DNA from: Bartonella sp. HY328
GTDB lineage: Bacteria; Pseudomonadota; Alphaproteobacteria; Rhizobiales; Rhizobiaceae
Assembly: GCF_025449335.1 (NCBI RefSeq)
Contig: NZ_CP104883.1
Location: 2,348,501 to 2,412,500, forward strand
DNA length: 64,000 bases
Direction: 5' to 3'
The position numbers and the translations under genes were made by a program. Of this stretch, positions 36,784 through 47,258 are shown piece by piece. A model generated the notes under the pieces. The model was not told the DNA's origin. It saw only the letters and a program-made list of their open reading frames with translations, and made no database searches. Every line of letters begins with the position of its first letter. The first letter of the stretch is position 1.

Positions 36784-38304
36784 ATGACCAGACTGCGCCG
36801 CCTTTTACCTCTTGCTGTAGCTTGTACCCTGCCGCTTTCTAGTGGCGCTTTTCCAACAGGCGCATGGGCACAAAATACATCAGCAATTGCGCCGCGTGAT
36901 ATGACAAATGCCCCCCAATCGGTGTCAAATCTTGCCTCCGGCCTGCTTGATGCGGTGGTTAATATCGCAACTTCACAAAATGTCAAAGGAACTGAAAGCG
37001 GTGATAACCCACCCGTTGTCGACATCCCCAAAGGCTCACCTTTTGAAGATTATTTTCAAGATTTCTTCACCGATAAAGACGGCAAGGCTCCCCAGCAATC
37101 TCGTAAGGTTGAGTCGCTTGGTTCAGGATTTGTTATTGATGCCAAGGAAGGTTTGATCGTGACTAATAATCACGTCATTGCCGATGCTGATGATATTGAA
37201 GTTAATTTTACCGATGGTTCAAAACTAAAAGCCGAACTGCTTGGTACTGATCCTAAAACTGACATTGCTTTGCTGAAAGTTAATCCAAACAAAAAAAAGC
37301 TTACTGCTGTTAGTTTTGGTGATTCCGAAAATGCCCGTATCGGTGATTGGGTAATGGCAATTGGTAATCCATTTGGTCTTGGTGGGACTGTAACCCTTGG
37401 TATTATATCGGCGCGCAATCGTGATATTAGCGCTGGCCCCTATGATGATTTCATTCAAACCGATGCCGCAATTAATCGTGGTAATTCTGGTGGGCCACTT
37501 TTTGATATGAATGGCAAAGTCATTGGTATTAATACGGCCATCATTTCGCCAACGGGGGGGTCTATCGGCATTGGTTTTGCTATTCCTGCCGACATGGCAA
37601 CTGGTGTTATTGCTCAATTAAAAGAATTTGGTGAAATTCATCGTGGCTGGCTAGCCATTCGCATCCAACCAATTAATGAGCAAATTGCTGAAACTCTTGG
37701 CCTGCCTAATACTGATGGCGCAATGGTTGCCAGCAAAATGGAAGCTGAAGATGTGGATAATAAAGCCCTTAAAGATGGTGACGTTATTTTAAAATTTGGC
37801 GATAAGCCGATTAAAAATGCCAAGGACTTACCGCGAATTGTTGCGGAGTGTCCCGTTGGCCGCGACGTGAAAGTAACTATTTTGCGCGATGGTAAACAGC
37901 AAGTGGTTAGCGTTAAGCTTGGGCAGCTCAAAGAAGAAGAAAATGAGCCAGCAATCTATGATACCAGCGATGGTACTGAAGATTCGACAAGTGCTGAAAG
38001 TGCGTCAAAGCCGCTGCTTGGCATGCAGATTTCAGAACTTAATGAAGATTTACGCAAAAAATTTGGCATTGCAGACACAATCAAAGGCGTAATCATCACC
38101 GATATTGAAACCAATTCAATTGCATCGGATAAGCGGATCCATATTGGCGAAGTGATTATCAGCATTAATCAAGAAATTGTCGCCACGCGCGAAGATGTGG
38201 TTAAGCGTATTAAAACCTTGCGTGATACAGGCCGTCAAAATGCCCTTATCATGGTTGCAAAACCCAATGGCGATTTACGAATGGTAACACTGCCATTAAA
38301 TTAG
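36784..38304 (+). CDS. degP: Periplasmic serine protease Do/HtrA
   Basis: 506 residues. A signal peptide ends at AWA near residue 29. The trypsin-like domain has the full triad: His near 130 (NNHV), Asp near 160 (TDIALL) and Ser near 235 (GNSGGP). Two PDZ domains follow (about 280-380 and 405-500). It degrades or refolds damaged envelope proteins. The ribosome binding site AAGGAAT precedes the ATG. Orthologues in Brucella and Bartonella have this layout. The exact DegP versus DegQ-type role is not determined. Confidence 0.94.
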   Translation: MTRLRRLLPLAVACTLPLSSGAFPTGAWAQNTSAIAPRDMTNAPQSVSNLASGLLDAVVNIATSQNVKGTESGDNPPVVDIPKGSPFEDYFQDFFTDKDGKAPQQSRKVESLGSGFVIDAKEGLIVTNNHVIADADDIEVNFTDGSKLKAELLGTDPKTDIALLKVNPNKKKLTAVSFGDSENARIGDWVMAIGNPFGLGGTVTLGIISARNRDISAGPYDDFIQTDAAINRGNSGGPLFDMNGKVIGINTAIISPTGGSIGIGFAIPADMATGVIAQLKEFGEIHRGWLAIRIQPINEQIAETLGLPNTDGAMVASKMEAEDVDNKALKDGDVILKFGDKPIKNAKDLPRIVAECPVGRDVKVTILRDGKQQVVSVKLGQLKEEENEPAIYDTSDGTEDSTSAESASKPLLGMQISELNEDLRKKFGIADTIKGVIITDIETNSIASDKRIHIGEVIISINQEIVATREDVVKRIKTLRDTGRQNALIMVAKPNGDLRMVTLPLN

Positions 38305-38316
38305 GCAAAAAATAAA

Positions 38317-38345
38317 GGAGAGCAGATTTTAAACTGCTCCCCTTT
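38317..38345. terminator. Terminator between degP and the GST gene
   Basis: GGAGAGCAG at 38317-38325 pairs with CTGCTCCCC at 38334-38342 with one mismatch, followed by TTT. It lies between convergent genes and may act on both. Confidence 0.7.
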
Positions 38346-38367
38346 ATAGAATTAATGAGGTTTAAGC

Positions 38368-39072
38368 TTATTTATTTTCTTGTTGACCAAACAGGATTTT
38401 TTGCGCCTCTTGATCATGGGATAGATCATTTTTCATTTCACGACCAAGTTCAAGTCCGCGTTGTACAGCGGGACGCTCACGCATGGTGCGCAACCAGCGT
38501 TTAAGGTTTGGATATTCTAGTAAGTCAATTCCGTAGGCATCATATTTTGATACCCAACCAATTGATGCAATATCAGCAATAGAATAATTATCGGCCAAAT
38601 ATTCCTGCCCTTCAAGGCGCTTATTCATCACACCATATAAGCGGCGCACTTCCTTGGTATAGCGCTCAATAGCGTAAGGGATTTTTTCATTGGCATAAAC
38701 TGCAAAGTAACCGGCTTGTCCTGACATTGGCCCAAGACCAGATATTTGCCACATCAACCATTCATCAACCGCAACCCGCTTTCTTTCGTCGGTTGGATAA
38801 AAGCGCTGAAATTTACGGCCAAGATACATTAAAATAGCACCAGATTCGAAAACCGAGATGGGCTCGCCATCTGGCCCTTCTGGATCAATAATCGCAGGCA
38901 TGCGGTTATTTGGTGAGATAGCTAAAAAATCTGGCTCAAACTGTTCGCCCTTACCAATATTCAAATAGTTAACATTATAAGGTACACCGAGCTCTTCAAG
39001 CATGATGCTAATTTTCCACCCATTTGGGGTTGGCCAGTAAAAAAACTGTATTGGTTTATTCTGGCTAGGCAT
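38368..39072 (-). CDS. Glutathione S-transferase (YfcG/Ure2-like)
   Basis: 234 residues. The N-terminal thioredoxin-like domain has YWPTPNGWKISIMLEELG, in which the TPNG turn is typical of the YfcG/YghU/Ure2-type bacterial GSTs with disulfide reductase activity. The VFESGAILMYLGRKF segment binds glutathione. The C-terminal helical domain includes YSIADIASIGWV. Likely cytoplasmic thiol metabolism. ACGGAG precedes the ATG. It stands alone, convergent with degP. Confidence 0.9.
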   Translation of the reverse strand: MPSQNKPIQFFYWPTPNGWKISIMLEELGVPYNVNYLNIGKGEQFEPDFLAISPNNRMPAIIDPEGPDGEPISVFESGAILMYLGRKFQRFYPTDERKRVAVDEWLMWQISGLGPMSGQAGYFAVYANEKIPYAIERYTKEVRRLYGVMNKRLEGQEYLADNYSIADIASIGWVSKYDAYGIDLLEYPNLKRWLRTMRERPAVQRGLELGREMKNDLSHDQEAQKILFGQQENK

Positions 39073-39370
39073 CGTCTATAACTCCGTAAAATAAGTTGCA
39101 AATTGGGCGTTTTAATCTATCCAATTTGTTTCCACATAGGCACGCATAAAGGCTTCATGAACTAAAAACCATTATTGCGAATTTTTAAAACTGCCTTTTT
39201 AATACCACACTTTATAAACAAATGTAAATTATCGTGTTTCATGGTTAAATTCCAGTCGATTTTTTAAACCTTAATTAACCATAAATTTTAATACCTTTTT
39301 AAGATCAATAAATAAACTATGAACAGCTCACTCAGCCTTTATTCAAAGAACATCATTTAGATTATAGTTA
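39073..39370. other. Intergenic region, nothing recognised
   Basis: About 300 AT-rich bases upstream of the GST gene, holding its promoter at the left end. No other structure seen before the palindromic repeat that begins at 39371. Confidence 0.5.
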
Positions 39371-39476
39371 TTAGAGCGTTTTCCGAAAAGTGTGAAGCGT
39401 TTTTCGGACAAAAAACGCGGTGTAAACAAAGGATTAGAGCGCCGATCTGATCCAATCAGATCGAAATGCGCTCTAA
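39371..39476. repeat. RIME/Bru-RS-like intergenic palindromic repeat, copy 2
   Basis: 106 bases, same orientation as copy 1 at 25388-25493, differing at three positions. It has the two-hairpin structure with GATCTGAT-CCA-ATCAGATC in the right half. It ends 20 bases before a possible small gene. Confidence 0.85.
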
Positions 39477-39495
39477 TCTCATATGGAACAAAACA

Positions 39496-39651
39496 ATGAA
39501 TAATAGTTATGTAAAACGCATGTCGATCTTAAGCCTTAGTATTTTTGCAACGGCACTAACTTTGGGCTTTGCCATTCATTATGCTAAAATGCCAGCCTAT
39601 GCCGCACCTCTTTATCAAAACAGTCAAAGTATGAATGGTAATAATAGTTAA
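39496..39651 (+). CDS. Possible small membrane or secreted protein
   Basis: 51 residues from the ATG at 39496. The N terminus is basic and then hydrophobic (RMSILSLSIFATALTLGFAI), ending AYAA, as in a signal peptide or single membrane anchor. There is no good ribosome binding site, and the frame continues upstream into the palindromic repeat. Short and unsupported by homology I can recognise. It may be spurious. Confidence 0.35.
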   Translation: MNNSYVKRMSILSLSIFATALTLGFAIHYAKMPAYAAPLYQNSQSMNGNNS

Positions 39652-39736
39652 ACTTTATTGTTAGCATTTAAACTGCGCTGGAAATTTTGCCGTAATTACT
39701 CGCTTTAAATGTTGTGACAAAACATTTGGAGACAAT

Positions 39737-40684
39737 ATGCAAAATAATAATAAACCAGGCGTTTTCAGCTTTATATGGCTTCTATTACTCATTGCAGCAA
39801 CAGTGCCATTATTAATCAGCTATTTAGGCGCGTTGCATCCAATGCTGGATTCCGTTGCTCATTTTAGGCGCCATATGGCATTTGTCCTTATTGTAGCAAC
39901 TATTCCACTTTTTTTCACAAGCTTTAAGCGTTTTGGATTAGCGATTATTGCGTTTAGCTTATTTTGTGTTTTATCCACCTATCAAACGCAAGGTTTGAAA
40001 CCAACAAGCATTAGCGGCACGCGGCATTTTAAGCTCATACAAACCAATTTACGCTATGATAATCCCCATTCTCAAAAACTGATTGATTTGTTGAATTCAG
40101 AAAAACCCGATTTTGTCACCTATCAAGAAGCATCAGGCCACTGGCAAAAAGCTTTAAGCGAGTTTGCACAAACCAATAATTATTATACTTTTAAATGTGA
40201 ACGCGCCCAAAGATCAACAATTGGCGCAACAGGGTTTTTATCAATTTATCCATTTGTAAACACCATGCCAGAAGCGGCCTGCCCAAATGATGCGGGTATT
40301 GCGACTGCGATGGTTGATATTGGTGCAAAAACGCCGCTAAAACTATCATCTTTGCATTTATTTTGGCCTTGGCCTCATCAGCAAAAAAGCCAAATAATTG
40401 CGCTACCTTTAACAAAGGAACCATTACAACTTATTGGCGGCGATTTTAACGCAACCAGTTGGAGCTACGCAGTAAAATTTATTGAAGACAATACGGCAAC
40501 GCGCCATGTTAATGGTATTGCTTCAAGCTGGTTAAGCTACAGTTTACCTGACAGCATAAGACCAATTTTAGGATTGCCAATCGACCAAATATTGCTCAGC
40601 GATGAATTTAAACTTAACAAGGTAGAACAACTGCCCTCAATCGGCTCTGACCATCTACCTATGAAAGTAGAGTTCTCACTCTAG
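39737..40684 (+). CDS. Membrane-anchored endonuclease/exonuclease/phosphatase family protein
   Basis: 315 residues. Two or three N-terminal membrane helices (about residues 11-90) precede an EEP-fold domain. Its motifs are TNLRYDN near the first strand, YQEASG (metal-binding Glu), GGDFNATSW and GSDHLPM at the C terminus. Members act on nucleic acids, phospholipids or inositol phosphates, and in this membrane-tethered layout the domain probably faces the periplasm. Substrate unknown. GGAGA precedes the ATG. Confidence 0.85.
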   Translation: MQNNNKPGVFSFIWLLLLIAATVPLLISYLGALHPMLDSVAHFRRHMAFVLIVATIPLFFTSFKRFGLAIIAFSLFCVLSTYQTQGLKPTSISGTRHFKLIQTNLRYDNPHSQKLIDLLNSEKPDFVTYQEASGHWQKALSEFAQTNNYYTFKCERAQRSTIGATGFLSIYPFVNTMPEAACPNDAGIATAMVDIGAKTPLKLSSLHLFWPWPHQQKSQIIALPLTKEPLQLIGGDFNATSWSYAVKFIEDNTATRHVNGIASSWLSYSLPDSIRPILGLPIDQILLSDEFKLNKVEQLPSIGSDHLPMKVEFSL

Positions 40685-40813
40685 AGTCAGACCCTAGTCA
40701 ACATCAATGCTATAAAGTGCAAGGATGAAATTTCATAGGGCAGCCCTAATACCGATTACAGAATTTCTAAATCATGGGGCTGCTACATCAATGCGCAATA
40801 CAAGCTAAGATCA

Positions 40814-42349
40814 TTACTCAGCAATGATCTTAACACGGTCACCAGCAGATACCACCGATGTCGGTGACAATGCATTTAATATGCGAAACAATGCAACCTT
40901 TTTATCGGTTCCTTGCATTTGATTGGCAAGTGAGGCCACTGTTTCACCCGGTTTTACCGTTACAACATGAATACGTAGCGGTTTTAATGCCGAAATTTGT
41001 TGCCGACTTAATATTTTAAACGAATTAATCGTGCTACTGGTAACGCCTTGTAAAGAAGTATTGTTTTTAGGCGCAGCAATTAAAAATCGGAAGATTTTAT
41101 TTTTAACGATGATGACAACAACATCAAATTGCCATTTAGGGCTTTGCGCAGTAGCTGTGGCAGCAGGATAGCCCTCAATATTAACTGTGCGCACGCTATC
41201 CACATCAAGACCTGACACCCAACCGCTTTGAATATAGTCCTTGGCATCAGTGATGTCAGCTGGTTTATTAATGGCATCAAAACGAATAGCCATATCATCG
41301 GCACCGCTTGCAACCACTGCAGCGCTTGAATTATCGATAGTAAAACCATTTGGAACGCTAAAGGCTATCCCAAGTTCAGGATGGATAAAATTTTGGCCAC
41401 GAATATAACCTTCCTTGGCAGTATCACCAAAGATCATACCATCAACCCCATTGAGGAAGGAGTCACGATCGGTTGAGCCAACCCCCGGTGCGCCAACAAG
41501 ACGTGCTTGGGCAAGTGCTAACTGAACGCGCTGTGGCGTTGCAGGATGCGTTGCCAAAAAGTCAAGTTTTGCATCAGTTGCACCAGATACGCTTCTAAAC
41601 TGGGTATAGCCTTCCATGGTTTGTAAAAACCGTGCTGAGGCAAAAGGATCATATCCCGCTTCTGCAACCGTCTTAATACCAATTTTATCGGCTTCCAATT
41701 CTTGATTTCGCGAAAACTGCGCTAAAGACATTTTGCCGCGAATTTCAGTTTCACGTTCGCGGTTTCTATCGGACAAAACCTCAGAAACCACCTTATTGCT
41801 TAACTCGACCTCAGCCTCTTTGCGCAAGCGTTGTACACCGTGATTGGCAGTAACATGGGCCATTTCATGGGCAATCACTGCCGCAACTTCTGATGAATCA
41901 TTGGCCAAAGCCAAAAGCCCACGAGTTACGTAAACATAGCCACCTGGCAATGCAAAAGCATTAATATTAGGAGAATTTAAAATAGTAATACGATAGGTCT
42001 GCTCTGGATTACCAGCAGCAACGGTTAATTTACCAACAATTTTGGCAACCATACGCTCCAATTGCGGATTATTATATTCGCCGCCATAAGTGGCAAGAAT
42101 ACGCGGATGCTGGGCAGCACCAAGCTGCGACATTTGATTGTTTTTATCAACAGTATCAACGATATAAGGATTAATAGATGGCTTTAAGCCACCATCAGGC
42201 TTACTATAATCAATAACAGTACAGCTGCTTAAAAGCGGCAACATAAACGAAGCTAAATAAACGGAAAAGCGCTTTAAAGAGCGTTGTTTGCTTTTTTTTA
42301 TTATAGTTTGACTATAAGCCATTGCCATTTTGCTTTTCTCACTGCACAT
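40814..42349 (-). CDS. M48-family metalloprotease lipoprotein with C-terminal LysM-like domain
   Basis: 511 residues. The N terminus is long and basic before a hydrophobic stretch ending LLSSC, a lipobox, so this is probably an outer-membrane lipoprotein; an internal ATG at 42328 is an alternative start. The zinc site HEMAH lies near residues 160-164, with the third ligand in NQELEADKIG. The C terminus (HVVTVKPGETVASLANQMQG... VVSAGDRVKII) resembles LysM. It is similar in plan to BepA/YfgC-type envelope quality-control proteases. The role is inference from the family. Confidence 0.9.
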   Translation of the reverse strand: MCSEKSKMAMAYSQTIIKKSKQRSLKRFSVYLASFMLPLLSSCTVIDYSKPDGGLKPSINPYIVDTVDKNNQMSQLGAAQHPRILATYGGEYNNPQLERMVAKIVGKLTVAAGNPEQTYRITILNSPNINAFALPGGYVYVTRGLLALANDSSEVAAVIAHEMAHVTANHGVQRLRKEAEVELSNKVVSEVLSDRNRERETEIRGKMSLAQFSRNQELEADKIGIKTVAEAGYDPFASARFLQTMEGYTQFRSVSGATDAKLDFLATHPATPQRVQLALAQARLVGAPGVGSTDRDSFLNGVDGMIFGDTAKEGYIRGQNFIHPELGIAFSVPNGFTIDNSSAAVVASGADDMAIRFDAINKPADITDAKDYIQSGWVSGLDVDSVRTVNIEGYPAATATAQSPKWQFDVVVIIVKNKIFRFLIAAPKNNTSLQGVTSSTINSFKILSRQQISALKPLRIHVVTVKPGETVASLANQMQGTDKKVALFRILNALSPTSVVSAGDRVKIIAE

Positions 42350-42757
42350 ATTTAATATAAATATATTTCTATACTTCTTTTGCTTAAATTGGAAAAATAA
42401 GCTTTAATTTAAAACCATACTTGATTACGCCAAACCGTCACACTTTTCCAGCTACAAATCACGATTTTTAATTGTTATAGCCATTTTATACTCACCAAAA
42501 GACCTTGTCACAATAACGGCGCTAATAAGATCCTGACCTAGACCACGAATATACCAAATAAATTGACCCATAGCATATGTTAGCTTTAAAAAGCAATTTT
42601 ATTGCGATAAATTATTGAATAATATACGCAATATTATACAAGCGATAAACCTATTTTTTTAAATTAAAGCATGTATATTTCGTTTTTTGATGTCTGTGAC
42701 CCAAGAGGCACGGTTTTTAGGTTCGTTCCAAACCAGAAAACCGAGTAAGAAACGAGA
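42350..42757. other. Intergenic region, nothing recognised
   Basis: About 400 AT-rich bases between two minus-strand genes. It should contain the promoter of the M48 gene. The open frame overlapping its left part is in the wrong frame for the next gene and has no independent support. Confidence 0.45.
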
Positions 42758-43300
42758 TCATCCTGCAAAACCACCACTATCAAGAAATTTTTGTTCCTCG
42801 GTGGTCGTTTTACGATGCAATACCCCATTTCGGTGAGGGAAACGCCCAAAACGCTTAATAATATCCTGATGGATAAGAGCATATTGATAAAAGCTATCTT
42901 CACCCAATTTTTTGAATAATTTAATACTTTCTTCTTGGTCGTCAATATCTTCGGAATGCTCATATGGCAAATAAAAAAACGCCCGCAAAGCTTTTTCTAT
43001 TTTTTGATCAAAGCCTAATTTTACAGCGTTTTTGGCAATTTTTAAGGCCTTGGAATCACAAGAAAAAGCCTTTGCATCGTTGCGAAACATATTGCGTGAG
43101 AACTGGTCAAGCAGCAGCAATAGGGCAAGCGAACCCTCAGCTGTTTTTTGCCAATCATCTAAATCACCATTGGCGGCTTTTTGCCAAAGGCCATAAAATT
43201 TTTGGCGGATTTCCTCATCAAAAGTATCGCTCTTTTTAAACCATTTTTCATGCCCAGCGTTTTTCCAAAACTCGATTACTGCATGCTCATTATCAATCAT
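42758..43300 (-). CDS. DUF924 family protein
   Basis: 180 residues from the ATG at 43300, which has GGAGG six bases upstream; the longer frame to 43384 lacks a start signal. The opening VIEFWKNAGHEKWFKKSDTFDEEIRQKF, read in pieces, with LLLLDQFSRNMFR and FFYLPYEHSEDIDDQE, is characteristic of DUF924, an all-helical TPR-like family of unknown function. It is transcribed divergently from a TetR regulator. Confidence 0.88.
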   Translation of the reverse strand: MIDNEHAVIEFWKNAGHEKWFKKSDTFDEEIRQKFYGLWQKAANGDLDDWQKTAEGSLALLLLLDQFSRNMFRNDAKAFSCDSKALKIAKNAVKLGFDQKIEKALRAFFYLPYEHSEDIDDQEESIKLFKKLGEDSFYQYALIHQDIIKRFGRFPHRNGVLHRKTTTEEQKFLDSGGFAG

Positions 43301-43551
43301 AGCAATCCTCCCTATAAGTAGCCACGGATATTTAACCAAAGTGCCAACTAATCCAATCTTACGACTCTTATAATATGTAAGCAATCTTTACCAAATCAAC
43401 AAGCTTAACAAGTTTAAAATTTAGCTTATTTGCTGCATTTAAAAAATGAAAGGGATAAAGCACAATCATAACGAGGTTATTTTTTACAAGCACGTAAATT
43501 CCTATTGATTAAGTAAAGATTCCACTTGCTAAAGCAAAAATTTTTGTGCAT

Positions 43552-43572
43552 GGTACCGAACGGTACGGTACG
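43552..43572. promoter_or_regulatory. Likely TetR-type operator
   Basis: GTACCGAACGGTAC at 43553-43566 is a perfect 14-bp palindrome. It overlaps a repeated CGGTACGGTACG element extending to 43572, so two offset dyads are present. It lies about 60 bp upstream of the TetR start, between divergent genes, where autoregulation is common. Confidence 0.65.
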
Positions 43573-43628
43573 TTGACACTTATCGAATAAAACAAATTTA
43601 AAATTTTTATTTATTGAGTAAGGCATTC

Positions 43629-44273
43629 ATGCAAACGGTAGAAGCAAAAGTAGAAACGTTGACAGCACGTCAAAAAGACGTGCTTGATGCGGCTTTGCAT
43701 TTACTCGTTTCCGGAGAAAAAAACCTTACAATGGGGCAAATAGCCAAAGAGGCGAGCTGCTCTAAGGAAACGCTTTATAAATGGTTTGGCGACCGTGATC
43801 ATTTTCTTGAAGCCATGGTGCAATGGCAAGCTGCTAAAGTTCGGATTATGCCGGTTAAAAAAGAAGCGCTTGATTTAGGCTCGCTTTTTTCCAGCCTTGA
43901 GCATTTTGCGCGTGACTGGCTGATGGTTTTATCATCACCAACATCCATTGCTTTAAATCGCTTAGCAGTAGGCTCAGCTTCTCCTGATAACGCCCGCCTT
44001 GGTCAAATTGTGCTTTCTAATGGGCCTTTTGCAATGGCAAAGCGAGTTAAGCCCCTTTTAGAGCTTGGCCGTGACGCTGGCTTACTCGATATTGAAACCA
44101 TTGATCAAGCTTTTAGAACGTTTTTTGGTCTTGTTGTGCGGGATATGCAGATAAGGCTATTATTAGGTGATGAGATTGAAATGAATGATGACATCATTAT
44201 TAAGGAGGCGCGCAATGCGACCCGTCATTTCTTCCATTTATATGTAGCTGAGGAGTTTAAAACTCTTTTGTAA
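43629..44273 (+). CDS. TetR-family transcriptional regulator
   Basis: About 214 residues from the ATG at 43629; a TTG at 43614 is possible. The N-terminal helix-turn-helix reads MGQIAKEASCSKETLYKWFGDRDHFLEAM, in pieces near residues 35-65, typical of TetR. The C-terminal ligand domain is similar to AefR-type C-terminal domains. A palindromic operator lies directly upstream. The divergent DUF924 gene is a possible second target. The downstream ilvC gene is separated by a hairpin and its own leader. Confidence 0.9.
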   Translation: MQTVEAKVETLTARQKDVLDAALHLLVSGEKNLTMGQIAKEASCSKETLYKWFGDRDHFLEAMVQWQAAKVRIMPVKKEALDLGSLFSSLEHFARDWLMVLSSPTSIALNRLAVGSASPDNARLGQIVLSNGPFAMAKRVKPLLELGRDAGLLDIETIDQAFRTFFGLVVRDMQIRLLLGDEIEMNDDIIIKEARNATRHFFHLYVAEEFKTLL

Positions 44274-44288
44274 TGAAGTTTCACAATT

Positions 44289-44316
44289 ATTCGCCAATTC
44301 CTGATATTTGGCGAAT
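44289..44316 (+). terminator. Hairpin downstream of the TetR gene
   Basis: A 9-bp perfect stem, ATTCGCCAA at 44289-44297 with TTGGCGAAT at 44308-44316. It lacks a T-run. A weak terminator is the simplest reading. Confidence 0.45.
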
Positions 44317-44375
44317 GGTTGAAATAAATTTGAATGGGTGAAGTATTGCCCAGTCAAAACCAAAACAAGCATTTT

Positions 44376-45444
<1,069 letters not shown>

Positions 45445-45469
45445 TTTGCGTTTATAGCATCGAAAAAAA

Positions 45470-45499
45470 GGTCGCCTTAAAAATTGAGGCGGCCTTTTT
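45470..45499. terminator. Intrinsic terminator of ilvC
   Basis: GGTCGCCT at 45470-45477 pairs with AGGCGGCC at 45487-45494 (one G-T pair), followed by five T residues and preceded by seven A residues, so it may also serve the convergent methyltransferase gene. Confidence 0.9.
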
Positions 45500-45599
45500 A
45501 TAATAACAACTCAAAAATGCTCATGCTCGAACTAAAGTTTAAAACACAAATAAATATTAGCATCTTTAATTAAATTGGTTAAACTATCGATTTAACTAC

Positions 45600-46421
45600 C
45601 TAAGCATCTGATTTTTTATGAATATAATAAAGATAAATTGCTGAGGAATGATTTATAATAGGCAGATAACGCAAAATATTAAGAAAGCCGAGACGTTGTG
45701 GATATAGGTCAAAATAGAATTTCTCGCTCGCTTGTTTTAAAAAAGGGTGCCATTGCTCAATGCTATTATCGTAATTATAGACCCACTGAAAACCAGCTCC
45801 CATTTTTCCAACGATGCTTTTATTGATAACTTTTTTTGAAGCAAAACTAGCCGTATCAAAAGCAATATAACTGTCAGTAAAATTTTCTGCTAAGGACTTA
45901 AATAAGGTTTCAACATCATCAGCTGGAAGATACATTAACAAACCTTCCGCTATAAACATGATATCAAAATCACGAAACTCTCTTTTAAATCGCTCAATCC
46001 ATGCAAAGTCATTAATATTATAAGCCCAATTATATTCCCTATCATTTTTTGCGGGAAGAAAATCTTGGCGTGATTGCATTACTTCTGGAAGATCAATATT
46101 AATTTGAATGGATTGACCATTATCGGTGCGAGTAAATCGTGTATCAAAACCGCACCCCAACTGAACAATTATAGGATTGGCGTGATCTGCCATAAATTCC
46201 CTAGCTAAATCATCCAAGTAACGAACGCGAATGGCAGTTGCGGTACGCATAATCGGGTTGAGTTTAAAATTAATCGCATCTTTAGGTAATTTTTTAAATA
46301 GTTCTTCTGCCTGTCGGTCAATAAAAAGAGCCTTTTTTGATAGACTTTCCTGCGCCCGTACCGCCAGAGGAATAAGAAGTGTTCGACTTACTGGATTTTT
46401 AAAAAAATTATCAGCAATCAT
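45600..46421 (-). CDS. LCM/TcmP-type O-methyltransferase
   Basis: 273 residues. Class I SAM-dependent methyltransferase of the leucine carboxyl methyltransferase group: a SAM-binding loop QLGCGFDTRFTR near residues 86-97, INIDLPEVMQSRQ after strand 2, and FIAEGLLMYLP, the family hallmark. Bacterial members methylate small-molecule carboxyl or hydroxyl groups. AAGGTGG precedes the ATG. No neighbouring pathway gene explains it. Confidence 0.87.
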   Translation of the reverse strand: MIADNFFKNPVSRTLLIPLAVRAQESLSKKALFIDRQAEELFKKLPKDAINFKLNPIMRTATAIRVRYLDDLAREFMADHANPIIVQLGCGFDTRFTRTDNGQSIQINIDLPEVMQSRQDFLPAKNDREYNWAYNINDFAWIERFKREFRDFDIMFIAEGLLMYLPADDVETLFKSLAENFTDSYIAFDTASFASKKVINKSIVGKMGAGFQWVYNYDNSIEQWHPFLKQASEKFYFDLYPQRLGFLNILRYLPIINHSSAIYLYYIHKKSDA

Positions 46422-47012
46422 TATAAACCACCTTATAAAAGACCGTTAATATATGATAGATTTAGTATAGTTTTTCAAGTTATATTCTTTTCCTTACGTG
46501 TTGAATACCTCTTTAAATAAATGATTGTTATTTACTGTTAAGCGATAACAAATTAAAAGAAACTGATCGAAGATTATGACCTATAAAATTTTTTAAATTC
46601 TTATTTTTGTCCATTTATTTTTGATTGCAGTTACAAAATTTAACCAATAAATAATTAGTTTTATTATGTGAAATCAAATGAGCTATTATAGTTCTTTTTT
46701 TAATTGCTCATGAGATAACTCATATAAGTGACGGGTGCGCGATGGGAACAATTGCGCATAGCAGCGAGCATAGCTTACAATAAAAATAAGCCTTTTAATT
46801 ACGCGGAAGATAAAGAATTTTATAATTACTTCATTTACTGAACCAAAGTCTCGTATTTTACCCTATCTTTGCCACACTCGCAGGTAAGTTTTAACGCCTC
46901 GATGCAACGTGACTAATGTCTACATATTAAGGTATACCGCTTAACAGCCAGTATTCACATACCGTAGATTGCGCGATGCACTTTAGCTTGACATTAAGAA
47001 TAATGGGCGAGT
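46422..47012. other. Intergenic region, nothing firmly recognised
   Basis: About 590 bases. The right half (46730-47000) is less AT-rich than the left, with short GCGC-containing inverted segments, but I found no open frame, tRNA-like fold or repeat that I could name. It could hold a small RNA or a gene remnant. Confidence 0.4.
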
Positions 47013-47255
47013 TTACTCGAAAGTTACATAGCGGTCTTTCAATAAAAACTCTTTTTTTATATCTTCAATGATCAAATCACGCTCTTCAGCGGTCATATCT
47101 TGGTTAGCGTGCGGTGGCTGCCATTTTATTATTGAAGATAATTGAACAGCAAAAGCCATTTTTGTTTCTTCTGAAAAATAAAGTTCGCCAGCGATCTTCG
47201 CAGTTTTATTGTCAATTTTCACCCAAAGATAGCCAGTATTATATTTTATAATCAT
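47013..47255 (-). CDS. Small protein resembling Imm74-type immunity proteins
   Basis: 80 residues. The pattern GYLWVKI near the N terminus, KIAGELYF, and the C-terminal SSIIKWQPPHANQDMT-AEERDLIIEDI resemble the Imm74 immunity family of polymorphic toxin systems, recognised from memory and not tested. The ATG lies 3 bases after the stop of an upstream open frame in the same direction. No complete toxin gene is present. Function as an orphan immunity protein is inference. Confidence 0.55.
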   Translation of the reverse strand: MIIKYNTGYLWVKIDNKTAKIAGELYFSEETKMAFAVQLSSIIKWQPPHANQDMTAEERDLIIEDIKKEFLLKDRYVTFE

Positions 47256-47258
47256 CCC

